The notes under the pieces: generated by a model
Told to the model about the DNA's origin: nothing
Database searches by the model: none
The model's input: the letters and a program-made list of their open reading frames with translations, nothing else
NCBI RefSeq assembly: GCF_000340215.1
Contig: NW_006921532.1
Coordinates: 10,121,894 to 10,185,893, forward strand
Origin: Pseudocercospora fijiensis CIRAD86
Taxonomy: Eukaryota > Ascomycota > Dothideomycetes > Mycosphaerellales > Mycosphaerellaceae
DNA length: 64,000 bases
Reading direction: 5' to 3'
Program-made: the position numbers and the translations under genes
In this document: piece by piece, positions 34,904 to 45,152 of the stretch
Layout of the letters: each line of letters starts with the position of its first letter
Numbering within the stretch: the first letter of the stretch is position 1

Positions 34904-35175
34904 AGAAGAAGAATATTGCGAGGCAAGGCGCGAAAGTATAGCGAGTCTAAGTAAGGTTTGTCGCGACAATAGGCATAGTAAGGTTAGTAAGGAAGGCGCA
35001 ATAATAGGAAGCGATAATAGACTAAAGTAAAGCCAAACCTCCATTAACAATCTGGTATGTATAGAGCTCCGTCCCTGCCTTGCGCCTTCTCCCATCCCAC
35101 CTCCCACTTGACCTCTTTGAACTGAGCTCCAGGTAGTAACGACAACATCTTGACATCGTCTTCACAGCACCAACA

Positions 35176-36176
35176 ATGGGATCGAAAGAGGCGACGGTAG
35201 CCTCGTTCATCGAGTCAGCACCACCAGGAGAGGTTGGTAGGAAGCAGCGCTCGGCCTAGGAGACTGCTTAGGCTGACAAGAATACGCAATATCTAGCTCG
35301 CCGATGTCGTCAATGGTACGCGACAATCCTCGAACAAGTGTCGCCGTCTTCACGGGACGTGACTAATTGGTAGACATAGACATCAAAGCGCTCGCCAGTA
35401 GCCAGCCGAACCTGCTCAAATCCCTCGACTCTGCGTTCAAGAAATACAACGAGGGACAATACACAACGGCGAAGCTGCCCGGCAGTAGCGATTCCGTCAT
35501 CGTCAGCGAGCACAATGTGTTGGCAGGCGGCCGATACTTCGACTCCGCTACTCAAACCTCGTTCGCTTTCGATCACGCTTCGCAAAAAGCTTCCGGCGCC
35601 CAGCAGCATCCTCTCGAATCCTCGCACGCAGATCTCGTCCGCTCTCTCCTGAAAGCATTCCAAGTTGCTGCAGCCGAGCACTTCCCCTCCTACTCCATCG
35701 GGGTCTACCCCGTGGATAATGATTCGACAGTGGCTTTGGTGCTGGTAGCGAATAAGTATAGCCCACAGAATTTCTGGAATGGACGTTGGAGGAGTACGTA
35801 CCTGCTCAATCCTTCTTCGAACTCACTTTCTGGGACTGTGAAGGCGGATGTGCATTACTATGAAGATGGCAATGTGAGGATGTCTACGTCGAAGAAGTTG
35901 GAATTGGGATCTGGGACTGGAAATGCCGAGAGCGTGGTGAGAGAGATTGCTAAGGCGGAGAATAAGTTTCAAGAGGAACTCAATAGGGCTTTCGTCACTC
36001 TGGCAGAGGGAAGTTTCAAGTCTTTAAGACGACAGCTCCCGGTCACGAGGCAGAGAGTAGAGTGGGAGAAGATTGGAGGATATCGGGTGAGTCATGCTTG
36101 CTTGCATACTTTCATTTACAGCCTACTGACATCTGTATAGCTCGGTCAGGATATTGGCGGAGGTCGGTCGAGGTAG
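35176..36176 (+). CDS. CAP1: F-actin capping protein alpha subunit
   Basis: With the beta subunit it caps barbed ends of actin filaments. Four exons: 35176-35232, 35297-35315, 35374-36086, 36141-36176; 274 aa, normal length. Exon 2 is only 19 nt and encodes LADVVND with its neighbours (GE|LADVVN|DIDIKALASSQPNLL). Diagnostic segments: ESAPPGE, LPGSSDSVIVSEHN, SQTSFAFDH, ANKYSPQNFWNGRWRS, VDVHYYEDGNV-like ADVHYYEDGNV, and C-terminal LRRQLPVTRQRVEWEKIGGYRLGQDIGGGR. Intron 1 starts GTTGGT, a weak donor; introns 2 and 3 are GTACGC and GTGAGT; branch sites CTGAC/CTAAT are present in all three. The start codon lies only about 140 bp from the mutated transposon block. Confidence 0.93.
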
Positions 36177-36931
36177 CGTCTTCATCAGGGCCCCGCTGCT
36201 ATTTCGTGCTGAAGAGTGATGGGGTACTGGCAAAGGCTACGCCGTGGCTGATAAGCCTTGAGATGTGGCAAGCTTCGCATTATCCAGGTAGAAAGCCGAG
36301 GTACCGCTAGCCGCATACATATCCATTGATTCACCTTGGCTGCCGACCGTCATAGCCAAGAACTTTTTCAACACGTTAGCCCGGCCATTACCCCTTTCCA
36401 CTCTATTAGTCTCGGGTACTCTGGGACCCGTGTTTCATGAAAGAGTAGCCGAAGGAAATTTGGATGAAAAGCGGGCTTGCTCTGTCACGCTCACAGATTC
36501 AAGAGTTCTGCCCAAATTCTGGAAGCAAAATTGACGTGATCCAATAGGCCGCATCGTGTTGTGAACTTGAAGGAGGTGGGCAGGTAGGCATCTGCTACCC
36601 CAAGCGCCAGCAAACAGTGGAGGAGCTCGTCAATACTGCCTTTTCTTGAAAGCGAACATGTACCTGAACAAACAACTGCGCGAAGCTTTGCAATCGTTGC
36701 AGTCTTCCTCTAGAGGTTCACGGACCAAAGGGGACCGATTCGCGCGAGGGCAGCAAACATGAGCAAGCAAGACATAAGCATCTCTCGGTCTGCGATGATG
36801 ACTATGGGGATGTTCTGGACTGATATTTTATGATTGGCCTCAAAAGAAATACATAACTCTATGATCAACATTTCGTAATGCATCACACGCTCGGAACGCT
36901 CAGCAACAATCACATCGCTTGGCGGGAGGCT
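36177..36931. other. Intergenic, between convergent CAP1 and DOA4
   Basis: 755 bp of normal composition. A few short open frames have no recognisable motif. I see no gene in it. Confidence 0.5.
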
Positions 36932-39900
36932 CTATTTCGCCGCGCCATTCGTCTCATTCGCGTTCCGTCTCTGATAGAAGACGAGATACGCCTGGTCGTT
37001 GTCAAGGGCCTGCCCTGCACTGACGTTCTCAGGGTGGAAGTCGCTGTGTCTTGTATCATTAAAGTATCTCCAGCAACCTCGAGCTTTGTCCTTCACTGCA
37101 CAGGTATAGTGGCCACTTTTCGTAGTGTCACCTAGATGCCTCACGACAGCGTATGCGTCATATATGTATGGTGGAGTCAACGTTACGTCCGTCTTCAATG
37201 CATCTGCACCGTGGTGTGTGGCGATATCGACAGCTTCTTGAGGTGAGGGGGGCGGGAGCACAAACTCCTCCATGTCTAAGCCTTGTAACGGGAAACGCAC
37301 TGCGGTGTGAATCTTTCGTTGGTCGCCCCTGGCATTCTGCTTGAAGCGCTTCAATGCCACGACCAGGAAGGGAGGCGCACGAGTCATCGTGAGCTTTTTC
37401 GTAGCTCGTCGAGGCACTTTGCAGCTCGGACACGTCCATTGATTTTCGTCGTCGAGCAACTCGTCCTTGAAGTGCTGTCGCAGGCATTCTTGTAGCCTGA
37501 TCTCCCGAGTGTCTGGGATCTCGACTTGCAAAAGCGCCCAAGCTTCGTAGGTCGTGCTTGTGAAGCTGCACTTTGGGCACTTTAGTTTCGAAGAATGCTG
37601 TCCATAAAATAATGATGTCAAGAATGAGTTTTCGCGATGGATATAGCGACCCCATTCGGTCTTGGCCACGACCAGTCTAGGCATACGTTCACGCTTCGCT
37701 TCTTCCTGCTCGGTCAACATGCGTAGTGGCTGCTTCGCCCACTGACCGTTGAAGTCTTCATGCAAGCAATCGACAATGAAGCTGAAAAATTCTTGCGCAT
37801 CCTGCTGTTGATTCGGATCCTTGAATGTGCTGTTCAAACGTGCACAGAAGCCAAGCAGTGTCGTCGGCTTGATGTAGTCGTACTTGCCTTCCCAGAGTGA
37901 GCGCACAGTATTTGCATAAATTTCCGGAAGCAAACCGCGGCTGCCCTTCCAGTTGTCCTTTTGCACGAGTTTCTTGTAACCGTCATCGAGCACGAGGATG
38001 GTGAGGGGTGTGGTAGCAGATAGAGCTTGCAGCGTCGCGTTCATATAGCACGTATTGCCAAAGTTCTGGATGCCTGTCTTGGGAATGCGCATATTCTGCG
38101 ACAAGAATCTCTGAGGAATGTATGGCAGCAGTTGGCTGGACGACCTGGTAGTCGGCGTCGTTTGTGACACTGCACGGTCGCTGACACCAGTATAGCTCAC
38201 ACGCGGTGCTGCTGGTGCTGGTCGAGCAGGCGTGGGAGGATATACCGAATGTGCGGGCGTAGCTGGATACTGGAGCCCAGCAGACTGAGGACGTGGTGGT
38301 GCATCACGAGATGGCATCTTTGTGATGGTCTGCTGTCCAAGGGTACCAGCTTCAGGGAAGCGTGCATTGAACTCGTCGATGTTGGGGTATTTCTGCATTG
38401 CATCAGACTCCTCCTCATCATCGCTGCCTTGCGGTACAGGAGCTTCTGGCATGCTTTCACTTTGCGCTCGGTCGCGCCACTTCTTCTCTTCTTCCGCATC
38501 GAGGGGATTGTAATCGCGCAATCGGCGCTTCGGCAGCCGCATCTGCCCATCTCTCGGCACACGCCTTTGCAATGGTCGGCCGGGCTTGACGCGGGCTTGA
38601 GTGCTGCTTGATTGTAAAGCTTGATTGCCCAAGAGGTCGACCCAAGCCAAGATACCTCCAATCAGTAAGATTGGAGGACGCTGCAGCGGCTTATCTTGAT
38701 TGAAGTCGTAGAGAGCTTCATGTAGATATTTGAGCTTTGTCTGGGCCTCGCCTTGCGGATGCGAAAGGTAGCTTTCCGACTGCGTATGATTATCGTAGTA
38801 CACTACGAGATCGAATTTATCTCTGTTGTGGAAGATTTCTTGCTCTTCATCGGGAGATATTACGAGACGATCAGCCAGCTCCTCGGCGCTCATGCCCTGG
38901 CGTAGTCCAGCTGGCTCAATACATATTACATTCCTGGTGTATATGTGACCCTGATCGAATTCATCGCGAGGCCGGAAGTCGATGAGCAAAATGTTGAATC
39001 GTTCCCGGTAGTCATACAATCGTTCGGCGCTAATGCGAGTCTCCTTTGGCATGTGAACTGATTTCCTTCGAGGCATCTGGCCTGGTACTGGTGCTGCGCC
39101 ATTCGTCGAAGCATTGCCAAAGTAGTCTCCTGTCCCGTTGGGAGCCACGTACGAGGCAGATGAAGAAGGGACCAAGGACGACTTGCGGCTAGGACCTGCC
39201 AAACTTCTGGCGCTGTGCCTAGGTGGCGCGATGTTACCGGTCGTCTGCATGTTCCGAGCAGGGCTGTAGGTCGGACTAGGTGGTGTGGGCATGGCCGCAG
39301 CTATCAGGGTGTCCAACGGCAACTTCGCCGGAGGTCCAGGCGCAGTGCCATTCTCAGGCATCTCTCGGGGTCCAGAAGGTCTGGCGGTCAAGGCAGACTT
39401 CTGCGGGGCATCTGAGTTTCCTCCAAAATCACTCGCAGAAGGCATCACGAGACTCTGAACGGACGAAGTAGAATCTCTCGAGCGCGGTCTCCCGTTCGGA
39501 AGCTCAGCACCAAAAGCGCGTAGCTTGGCAAATCTATCTGCAATCGACTCTGCTCCAGGAGAGGACGTCGAGCCATTGATAGATGATATCGCTCTGGCAT
39601 GGAGCTTCTCCGGCTTCGGTGAGACAGATGGCTTGACTTTATGTGCTCCGGAGGCTGGCACCGGCACTGCCATTGCCATAGCACTTTCCGAGCCGGCACG
39701 TGCATGCGGGACACCGCTACCTGCTCGTTGATCTCGGGACAAGACGCCAGAGCGGGCGTTGTTCGCGATGATATCTTCCTTGATCTTGGCGAATTTGTCG
39801 TCCAAGGCAGTGATCCTTCTTTGGAGTATGTTCAACTTCTGATCTCCATGCTGATCGTGCATGAAATGGACCTTGTCCTTGTGTCGAGGAATGACGGACA

Positions 39901-40171
39901 CTGCAATCTCGTAGGCTCGCAGGTAGTCGACAAAGGCCAGGTCTGGGCGGCGGAAGTCGATATAGGACTGGGCTTGTTGCAGCGATCGCTCGGCGAAAGC
40001 GAACAGCTGGCTGACTGATTGTGTCTGGCTGTATCCCGTCTGCGCGTCGGCTTTGAGATCGTCAATGTGCGCAAAGACGCGCTCACCGCCGCCATCGTGA
40101 TTGCCCGCGGCCGTGCCTCCGTTCGCAGTGGGAAGGCGTGCGCTCGGCAAGGTGTCGACGGCGGCGCTCAT
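36932..40171 (-). CDS. DOA4: Ubiquitin-specific protease, Doa4-like (rhodanese + USP)
   Basis: Removes ubiquitin from endosomal cargo before it enters multivesicular bodies and so recycles ubiquitin. One exon; 1079 aa from ATG 40171, whose context (CCACCATGAGC) is far better than ATG 40207, which would add 12 residues. Order: N-terminal helical MIT/USP8-like segment (about 55-140), long Ser/Pro linker, rhodanese domain (about 384-513; LLIDFRPRDEFDQGHI; the usual catalytic Cys is not evident, as in other Doa4 proteins), linker, then the USP domain with Cys box GIQNFGNTCYMNATLQAL (Cys about 708), two CxxC pairs (KCPKC, TCPSC) and His box SGHYTCAVKD (His about 1021) with YFNDT. All catalytic residues are present. 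Divergent from VPS27. Confidence 0.95.
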   Translation of the reverse strand: MSAAVDTLPSARLPTANGGTAAGNHDGGGERVFAHIDDLKADAQTGYSQTQSVSQLFAFAERSLQQAQSYIDFRRPDLAFVDYLRAYEIAVSVIPRHKDKVHFMHDQHGDQKLNILQRRITALDDKFAKIKEDIIANNARSGVLSRDQRAGSGVPHARAGSESAMAMAVPVPASGAHKVKPSVSPKPEKLHARAISSINGSTSSPGAESIADRFAKLRAFGAELPNGRPRSRDSTSSVQSLVMPSASDFGGNSDAPQKSALTARPSGPREMPENGTAPGPPAKLPLDTLIAAAMPTPPSPTYSPARNMQTTGNIAPPRHSARSLAGPSRKSSLVPSSSASYVAPNGTGDYFGNASTNGAAPVPGQMPRRKSVHMPKETRISAERLYDYRERFNILLIDFRPRDEFDQGHIYTRNVICIEPAGLRQGMSAEELADRLVISPDEEQEIFHNRDKFDLVVYYDNHTQSESYLSHPQGEAQTKLKYLHEALYDFNQDKPLQRPPILLIGGILAWVDLLGNQALQSSSTQARVKPGRPLQRRVPRDGQMRLPKRRLRDYNPLDAEEEKKWRDRAQSESMPEAPVPQGSDDEEESDAMQKYPNIDEFNARFPEAGTLGQQTITKMPSRDAPPRPQSAGLQYPATPAHSVYPPTPARPAPAAPRVSYTGVSDRAVSQTTPTTRSSSQLLPYIPQRFLSQNMRIPKTGIQNFGNTCYMNATLQALSATTPLTILVLDDGYKKLVQKDNWKGSRGLLPEIYANTVRSLWEGKYDYIKPTTLLGFCARLNSTFKDPNQQQDAQEFFSFIVDCLHEDFNGQWAKQPLRMLTEQEEAKRERMPRLVVAKTEWGRYIHRENSFLTSLFYGQHSSKLKCPKCSFTSTTYEAWALLQVEIPDTREIRLQECLRQHFKDELLDDENQWTCPSCKVPRRATKKLTMTRAPPFLVVALKRFKQNARGDQRKIHTAVRFPLQGLDMEEFVLPPPSPQEAVDIATHHGADALKTDVTLTPPYIYDAYAVVRHLGDTTKSGHYTCAVKDKARGCWRYFNDTRHSDFHPENVSAGQALDNDQAYLVFYQRRNANETNGAAK

Positions 40172-40751
40172 GGTGGTGGAGGAGGAGGAGGTGTAGTTTC
40201 CGCGCACAGCATGTTCAGTGTGCGCGGAACTGAGACAGAGAGGGAGGCGGAGGCGGATGCGCCTGCTCGGCCACTAGGCAGACGGAATTTGGGATGACGA
40301 ATGTGTGTGCAGGGCGGGAGATGTTCAGTGGTGTTCACAAACTGAGCCTGAGCCTGAGCCTGAGCCTGACTACTGCTGAGAGCCTGAGCCGATTCACGTC
40401 ATGCGACAAGGACAAGGACAAGGGTTCAGTCGCTGACATGCCATGCCCCTCTGCCGCTGCCGCCGCTGCTGCTACGGAGAATTCCTATTCCTGTTCCTGT
40501 TCCATTCCCACGCTCTCACACAACAACTACTCTACCCACAATCCAACCAGCAGCCGTGACTGCCTGGCCCGAACAGACGCTCGTTGATACGCCTCCCCGC
40601 TACCGACTGCACGACGCCGATGGGAGCACTGGCAGCTGGTGTTTGCCTCCTCTCCAGCTGTAGTCCTCGCCATAGCCCTGTGCACCTCCACGTCCCGCCC
40701 TTCGACACATCCATCCCATCAAGCTGCCGCCGGGGATAAAGCTGCTTGAGG
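40172..40751. promoter_or_regulatory. Shared DOA4/VPS27 divergent promoter region
   Basis: 580 bp between the two start codons. It holds a (TGAGCC)n repeat at 40342-40369, GGACAA repeats at 40404-40423 and a CCGCTG(C/T)-rich stretch. I cannot name a regulatory site in it. Confidence 0.5.
40342..40369. repeat. (TGAGCC)n hexanucleotide repeat
   Basis: Four and a half tandem copies in the DOA4/VPS27 intergenic region, with two degenerate copies at 40377-40390. Confidence 0.85.
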
Positions 40752-43001
40752 ATGGCGTCCTGGTTTGGAAATGCGGCAAACAGCGAGCTCGATGCGCAGA
40801 TCGAACGAGCGACATCCAGTTCGCTCGAGGACATCGCGCTCAACCTCGAAATCAGCGATGTCATCCGCAGCAAGACGGTGCAGCCGCGAGAGGCCATGCG
40901 CAGCCTAAAGCGCCGCATCGGCAACAAGAACCCCAACGTGCAGCTCGCCGCGCTCAATCTGACAGACACATGCGTCAAGAATGGCGGCTCGCATTTCATG
41001 GCCGAGATTGCCAGCAGAGAGTTCATGGACAATCTGACCAGCATCCTCAAGGCCGCTGGCTACGCCTACACCTCCGCCGAAACCAACGCCGACGTGAAAG
41101 CCAAGATCCTCGAGCTCATCCAAAATTGGGCCGCAGCTGCCCAGGGCCGCGAAAGCCTGACCTACATCTCCGACACCTATCGCTCGCTGCAGTACGAAGG
41201 CTTCCACTTTCCGCCCAAGCAGGACGTCGCCAGCAGCATGTTCGACTCCTCTGCCCCGCCCGAGTGGACGGACAGCGACGTCTGTCTGCGATGTCGCGAG
41301 AAATTCACCTTCACAAACCGCAAGCACCACTGTCGAAATTGCGGCGGTGTCTTCTGCGGCACATGTTCGAGCAAGAGCCTGCCACTGCCACATTTGGGAA
41401 TCATGCAGCCGGTGCGAGTGGATGATGGCTGCTACGTGAAGCTTACGGAGAAGAGCCGCGCCGCGCTGGCGCCAGCGCCGCAGAGCCCGGCAGGTGCGAA
41501 GAGGACCCTCTGGCAGGACTCTGGCATGGGTCGGAGTGGCTCAGAACGAATGCAGCCAAGAGGTGCTCGCGTGACAGAGGACAGCTTCGATGCCGACTTG
41601 AAGCGCGCGCTGGAGATGAGCTTGGAGGAGAGCAAGGGTCACGCGGGAGCAGGATACGTGCCGCAGTCGCAGTCGCAGCTGCCTACGCCGAAGCCGCAGA
41701 CCAACGGAAACAGCAAGAGCGCGCCGAAGCAGGATGCAGAGGAGGAGGATGCAGATCTCAAGGCGGCCATTGCGGCGAGCATGCAGGATATGGAGGAGCA
41801 AAAGAAGCGACATGCGAAGGAGCTCAAGGAACAGGCTTCTTCGCCCGTTGCAGCTGCATCTCAATACAAGCCCAACAACCAGTTTGAGTTGACGCCTGTG
41901 GAGGCTGAGAACATCAATCTATTTGCCACGCTTGTAGATCGTCTACAGCACCAGCCGCCTGGCACCATACTGCGAGAACCTCAAATCCAGGAGCTGTACG
42001 AAAGCATAGGCACCTTGCGCCCCAAACTGGCCAGGACATATGGGGAGACCATGAGCAAACATGACACCCTGCTAGATCTGCACTCGAAATTGGCAACAGT
42101 AGTACGCTATTATGACCGGATGCTGGAAGAACGCATGGCAAGTGCCTATACATCGAGCAGGTACGGTGCTCCACAGCGGACGAGCATGTACCCAAACATA
42201 CCGTCTGCTGCATCTGATGGACCCAGCGGTGTCGAGAGCTACTACACCGGGAATGCCCCGCAGATGGATGGCTATGCTCCGCCACCGTCTCAGGCAGCAT
42301 ATGGCGCTTACCAACAACCATCCGCTCCCTACCCTTCGTTTGACAAGCAGCGCGTCTCCTCGCATGGTCCACCTCCGCCTGAAGCGTCATATTACCAACA
42401 GCCGCAGCAAGGCTATCCTCTTCAACCCCAACCTCCGCAGCAGCAACAGCAGCAGCAGCAGCCGCCGGCTCATACACCATATCAACAGCAGCATCAACCA
42501 CCTCCTGAGCAGCCTCAACGACGCCCCTCCACGCAATATCATCCGCAGACCAACTCACAATATGCGCACAGCCATAGCTCTCAGCAGTCAAATCCAGCTG
42601 TCTCCTCCCCTCCCGCAGATCCCAATGCCAACTTCTACTACGGCGAACAGCCTCCCACATCGGCGCCACATCAACAAGCACTTCCGTCCCAGCAGCAACA
42701 GCAACAGCCGCCGCCAAGCCCCGAGATGTATCACCAACCACCTCCTCAGCAATACCAACAGCCGCCTCATCAGCAACAGTCAATACCTCCTCAATCATAT
42801 CCCCAGCAGGCACCACAACAACCTCCTCTGCAAAGACAACCTTCGCAGCAGCATTACCACCAGCAGACGCCAAGACAACGGGCTCCTCAGCAGCAATGGC
42901 CTCAAGCGCCTGCAGCTCTTGGTGGCTATGGACAAGAGGCGTTTCCGTCGGCACCGCAACATGCGCCACAAGTCAAAGAGGAAAGTTTGATTGAGCTGTA
43001 G
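40752..43001 (+). CDS. VPS27: ESCRT-0 subunit Vps27 (Hrs orthologue)
   Basis: Sorts ubiquitinated cargo at endosomes and recruits ESCRT-I. One exon, 749 aa from ATG 40752. Domains in order: VHS (about 8-150); FYVE zinc finger (about 172-232) with the PI3P-binding RKHHCRNCG and paired CxxC motifs; two ubiquitin-interacting motifs ([15 protein letters not shown], about 280-294, and [16 protein letters not shown], about 337-352); a helical core region (about 375-470) probably binding Hse1; then a long Gln/Pro-rich tail. The tail contains two PSAP motifs (42318-42329 and 42945-42956), the type of late-domain motif bound by Vps23/TSG101, and ends in SLIEL, resembling a C-terminal clathrin box. Divergent from DOA4. 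Confidence 0.96.
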   Translation: MASWFGNAANSELDAQIERATSSSLEDIALNLEISDVIRSKTVQPREAMRSLKRRIGNKNPNVQLAALNLTDTCVKNGGSHFMAEIASREFMDNLTSILKAAGYAYTSAETNADVKAKILELIQNWAAAAQGRESLTYISDTYRSLQYEGFHFPPKQDVASSMFDSSAPPEWTDSDVCLRCREKFTFTNRKHHCRNCGGVFCGTCSSKSLPLPHLGIMQPVRVDDGCYVKLTEKSRAALAPAPQSPAGAKRTLWQDSGMGRSGSERMQPRGARVTEDSFDADLKRALEMSLEESKGHAGAGYVPQSQSQLPTPKPQTNGNSKSAPKQDAEEEDADLKAAIAASMQDMEEQKKRHAKELKEQASSPVAAASQYKPNNQFELTPVEAENINLFATLVDRLQHQPPGTILREPQIQELYESIGTLRPKLARTYGETMSKHDTLLDLHSKLATVVRYYDRMLEERMASAYTSSRYGAPQRTSMYPNIPSAASDGPSGVESYYTGNAPQMDGYAPPPSQAAYGAYQQPSAPYPSFDKQRVSSHGPPPPEASYYQQPQQGYPLQPQPPQQQQQQQQPPAHTPYQQQHQPPPEQPQRRPSTQYHPQTNSQYAHSHSSQQSNPAVSSPPADPNANFYYGEQPPTSAPHQQALPSQQQQQQPPPSPEMYHQPPPQQYQQPPHQQQSIPPQSYPQQAPQQPPLQRQPSQQHYHQQTPRQRAPQQQWPQAPAALGGYGQEAFPSAPQHAPQVKEESLIEL

Positions 43002-45152
43002 ATGTCGGTCCAATGTATAGATACCCAAATTGCACGTATGACGAACAAAAGGCTGCTGGGCCAAGCGCGTCCACGTTCCTTGACGCCGCTGTTATCCGCC
43101 ACAAGCTTGCGAAGTGAACATGACCAATAACGTCTTACTAAGGGCGCCGCTACCCTTCCTTCGCTGTTACTGTTTCCATTTCTCATTATACGGCCAGCGC
43201 AGAAGATGAGGGAAAGAGATAGGAGGCTGGCAGTCACACTGAACCAAGTATCCGAACAGTGTTTACGGCATCATCGCGGGCTTCGATTTCGCGAAGGACC
43301 CATCTGCGACAGGTTTGCTTGCCCATGTGGCCCTGAAAGGGGACATCCACAAGCAATCTGCGCAGCATCAGAGAAAAAGCATGATTCCTCCTCTCCACCC
43401 ATCGATAATCTCAGCAGCATCGTTGCCCAATGAAGGGAGCCTGTTGCTGCAAAAGCTCGAAGGCGGGGGGAACCAAGCATTCCGACAAAGACGAGTGGAA
43501 ATATCCATGGCACTTCGTAGAGAATTGGAACGACTTCCTAGATGCGAATAGAGCCTTTCTCCGCGGCGAGACGACTCGCTCACCATATTGCAGATGCAAT
43601 GTAAAGCAATATCCGATTCGAAATTTCACGCTGATACTGGATCCTCCTGGTAGATCAGTCCTGAGACCCATCCTCTCAGCCCTATCTTCTCGAGCTCCAC
43701 GATTTCGGCTTTCTGGGTTCCTCCAGCCAGCCATTGCGAGACGACGATCATCACGGTGTGAATGCGGTGAGCACTCTGCCTTTGAGCAGATCAAACAACG
43801 TGCTTTCTTATGTTTTTTTGCTTCCTGCTACTGCGCTGGGCGATCGCTACGAACCTTTTCGAGCTGAACTAGCATCAGACGGCGGTATCCATATGGCAAC
43901 TTTGGAGCATGAGGGGAGCTGTAATGAAGGCAATCATGCACTTCCCTCTGCTACTGAAGAACGCAATACTGATGTTGTGTGTTGTCTGTTCTATGCCGTT
44001 GCAGGATCTTTCCGAAACCTAGACATGACTTTCCCTATAAGTGGAATACTCATACGATTCGAAGCACCGAGACTTATCAAGAATCTATGAGATTGGAACT
44101 GAGACCCATTCGATTCATCGATCTGAATTGTAGCAAGATTGTCAATCGGCTGATGGAGGTCAATATGGGGTTGATGAGGGAAGCTAGACCGCTCATTTTC
44201 CGTGTCTTGGCTGATGATAGGTGGGTTTGCACGAGGTCGTCAAAGGATAGAGGACTTGTTGGCCATCAGTTTCTATCCTAGGAACGAGTCTGATCTTTCG
44301 AAATGGGCCAAAGAGGTTGCGCAGAGGTGCGGGTTGGATAGGGGATTTGTAGTGGATGATCAAGCGAGTGAGAGTGAGAGCGACGAGGATGGTGATAACG
44401 GAGATCAATGAGGAATCAGAGTAATGCTAGCTTGTCCTGGGAAGGAATGTGGTCTTTCCTTATGGCACTATCATTCTGCTGCTGACATTGCACCAGATTT
44501 GGAATTCACCCCGCTATTCACAGTCCTTGCTTGTCATGCAAGAAACTACCGCGAATGTTTGACTCTCCGGATGACAAAATGTGCCTGGGAAGGCAATCGT
44601 GGGAATCGAGCGGCTTTGCAAGGGCTAGGAGAGAAACGACTCAAAAGACCGAGGACGTTCGATCCATCGAATATAGTCATCATCCTGCACGACTGGAAGA
44701 GGTTTCGAGCAAGGCTTACCGGAGGAAATGGTATGGGGAGCGCACGGTTGATCGGGGGAAGTGGATTACTAGGGTTGAAACCATTGGCAATAAATTGCCT
44801 GGTTGTGGGAATTTTTCGAGGGAGTGGGCTGCGGGAGTTGTGGTTTGATGAGGAATCACGGTAGCTTCGTGGCAAAAACAAGAAGGAGGCGTCGAGATGG
44901 CGGCAAATTGTGGCATCTACGTGCGTCGATCATCTGCTCTATCTTGGCAAGTCCTTGCATCATTATCAATGGGTATCAAGTAGTTTCGCATGCTCGTGGC
45001 GAGAAAGCTTCCGCCGCCTCTACCATGCGTCCGTCTTCCCACCTGCGCACAATATCCTCTATCTTTCGCGGCCAGATGGGCATTGTGATGTAAGCTTTAG
45101 CACAAGTGCCGAGTGATACGAAGCAGCAGCTTTCGTTCAGCAACTAGGGGCT
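43002..45152. other. 2.1 kb interval without a clear gene
   Basis: Composition is normal (not RIP-mutated). Several overlapping plus-strand frames between 43430 and 44864 hint at one or two old genes (see the separate entry), but no frame has a family motif. On the minus strand I found nothing convincing. Confidence 0.4.
43430..44411 (+). pseudogene. Possible degenerate or multi-exon hypothetical gene
   Basis: Three frames in succession look protein-like: 43430-43750 (KDEWKYPWHFVENWNDFLDANRAFL), 43990-44220 (YKWNTHTIRSTETYQESMRLELRPIRFIDLNCSKIVNRLMEVN) and 44225-44411 (ISFYPRNESDLSKWAKEVAQRCG ending in an acidic DDQASESESDEDGDNGDQ tail). Joining them needs at least two introns; TTGCAG at 43999-44004 is a plausible acceptor, but the last gap is too short (about 30 bp) for this genome's introns. 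It may be a decayed gene. No family recognised. Confidence 0.25.

Larger units (their letters stand above)
31150..35035 (+). mobile_element. RIP-mutated element with an integrase-core (DDE) domain
   Basis: A 3.9 kb block low in CA/TG. On the plus strand about 31660-32530 translates, with stops, to a DDE integrase-core protein: RYIRSKYNIISRDRLYRIA, PGPSYAILIDAYYKFEH (first Asp region), INIYSRYII*IYIGITSRT, FIRSDRG-like IRLDRRAET (second Asp), and NQRIEA (Glu), followed by IRKQANR. This resembles the integrase-core proteins widespread in fungi and animals, not gypsy pol: there is no reverse transcriptase in the block. A second frame (about 33000-33950), ending in a basic/Pro tail, is unidentified. 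I found no convincing terminal repeats, so the ends are defined only by composition. Confidence 0.65.

Noticed and set aside
41914..42969. 351-codon minus-strand frame
   Set aside because: Antisense shadow of the Gln/Pro-rich tail of Vps27; low complexity and no motif.
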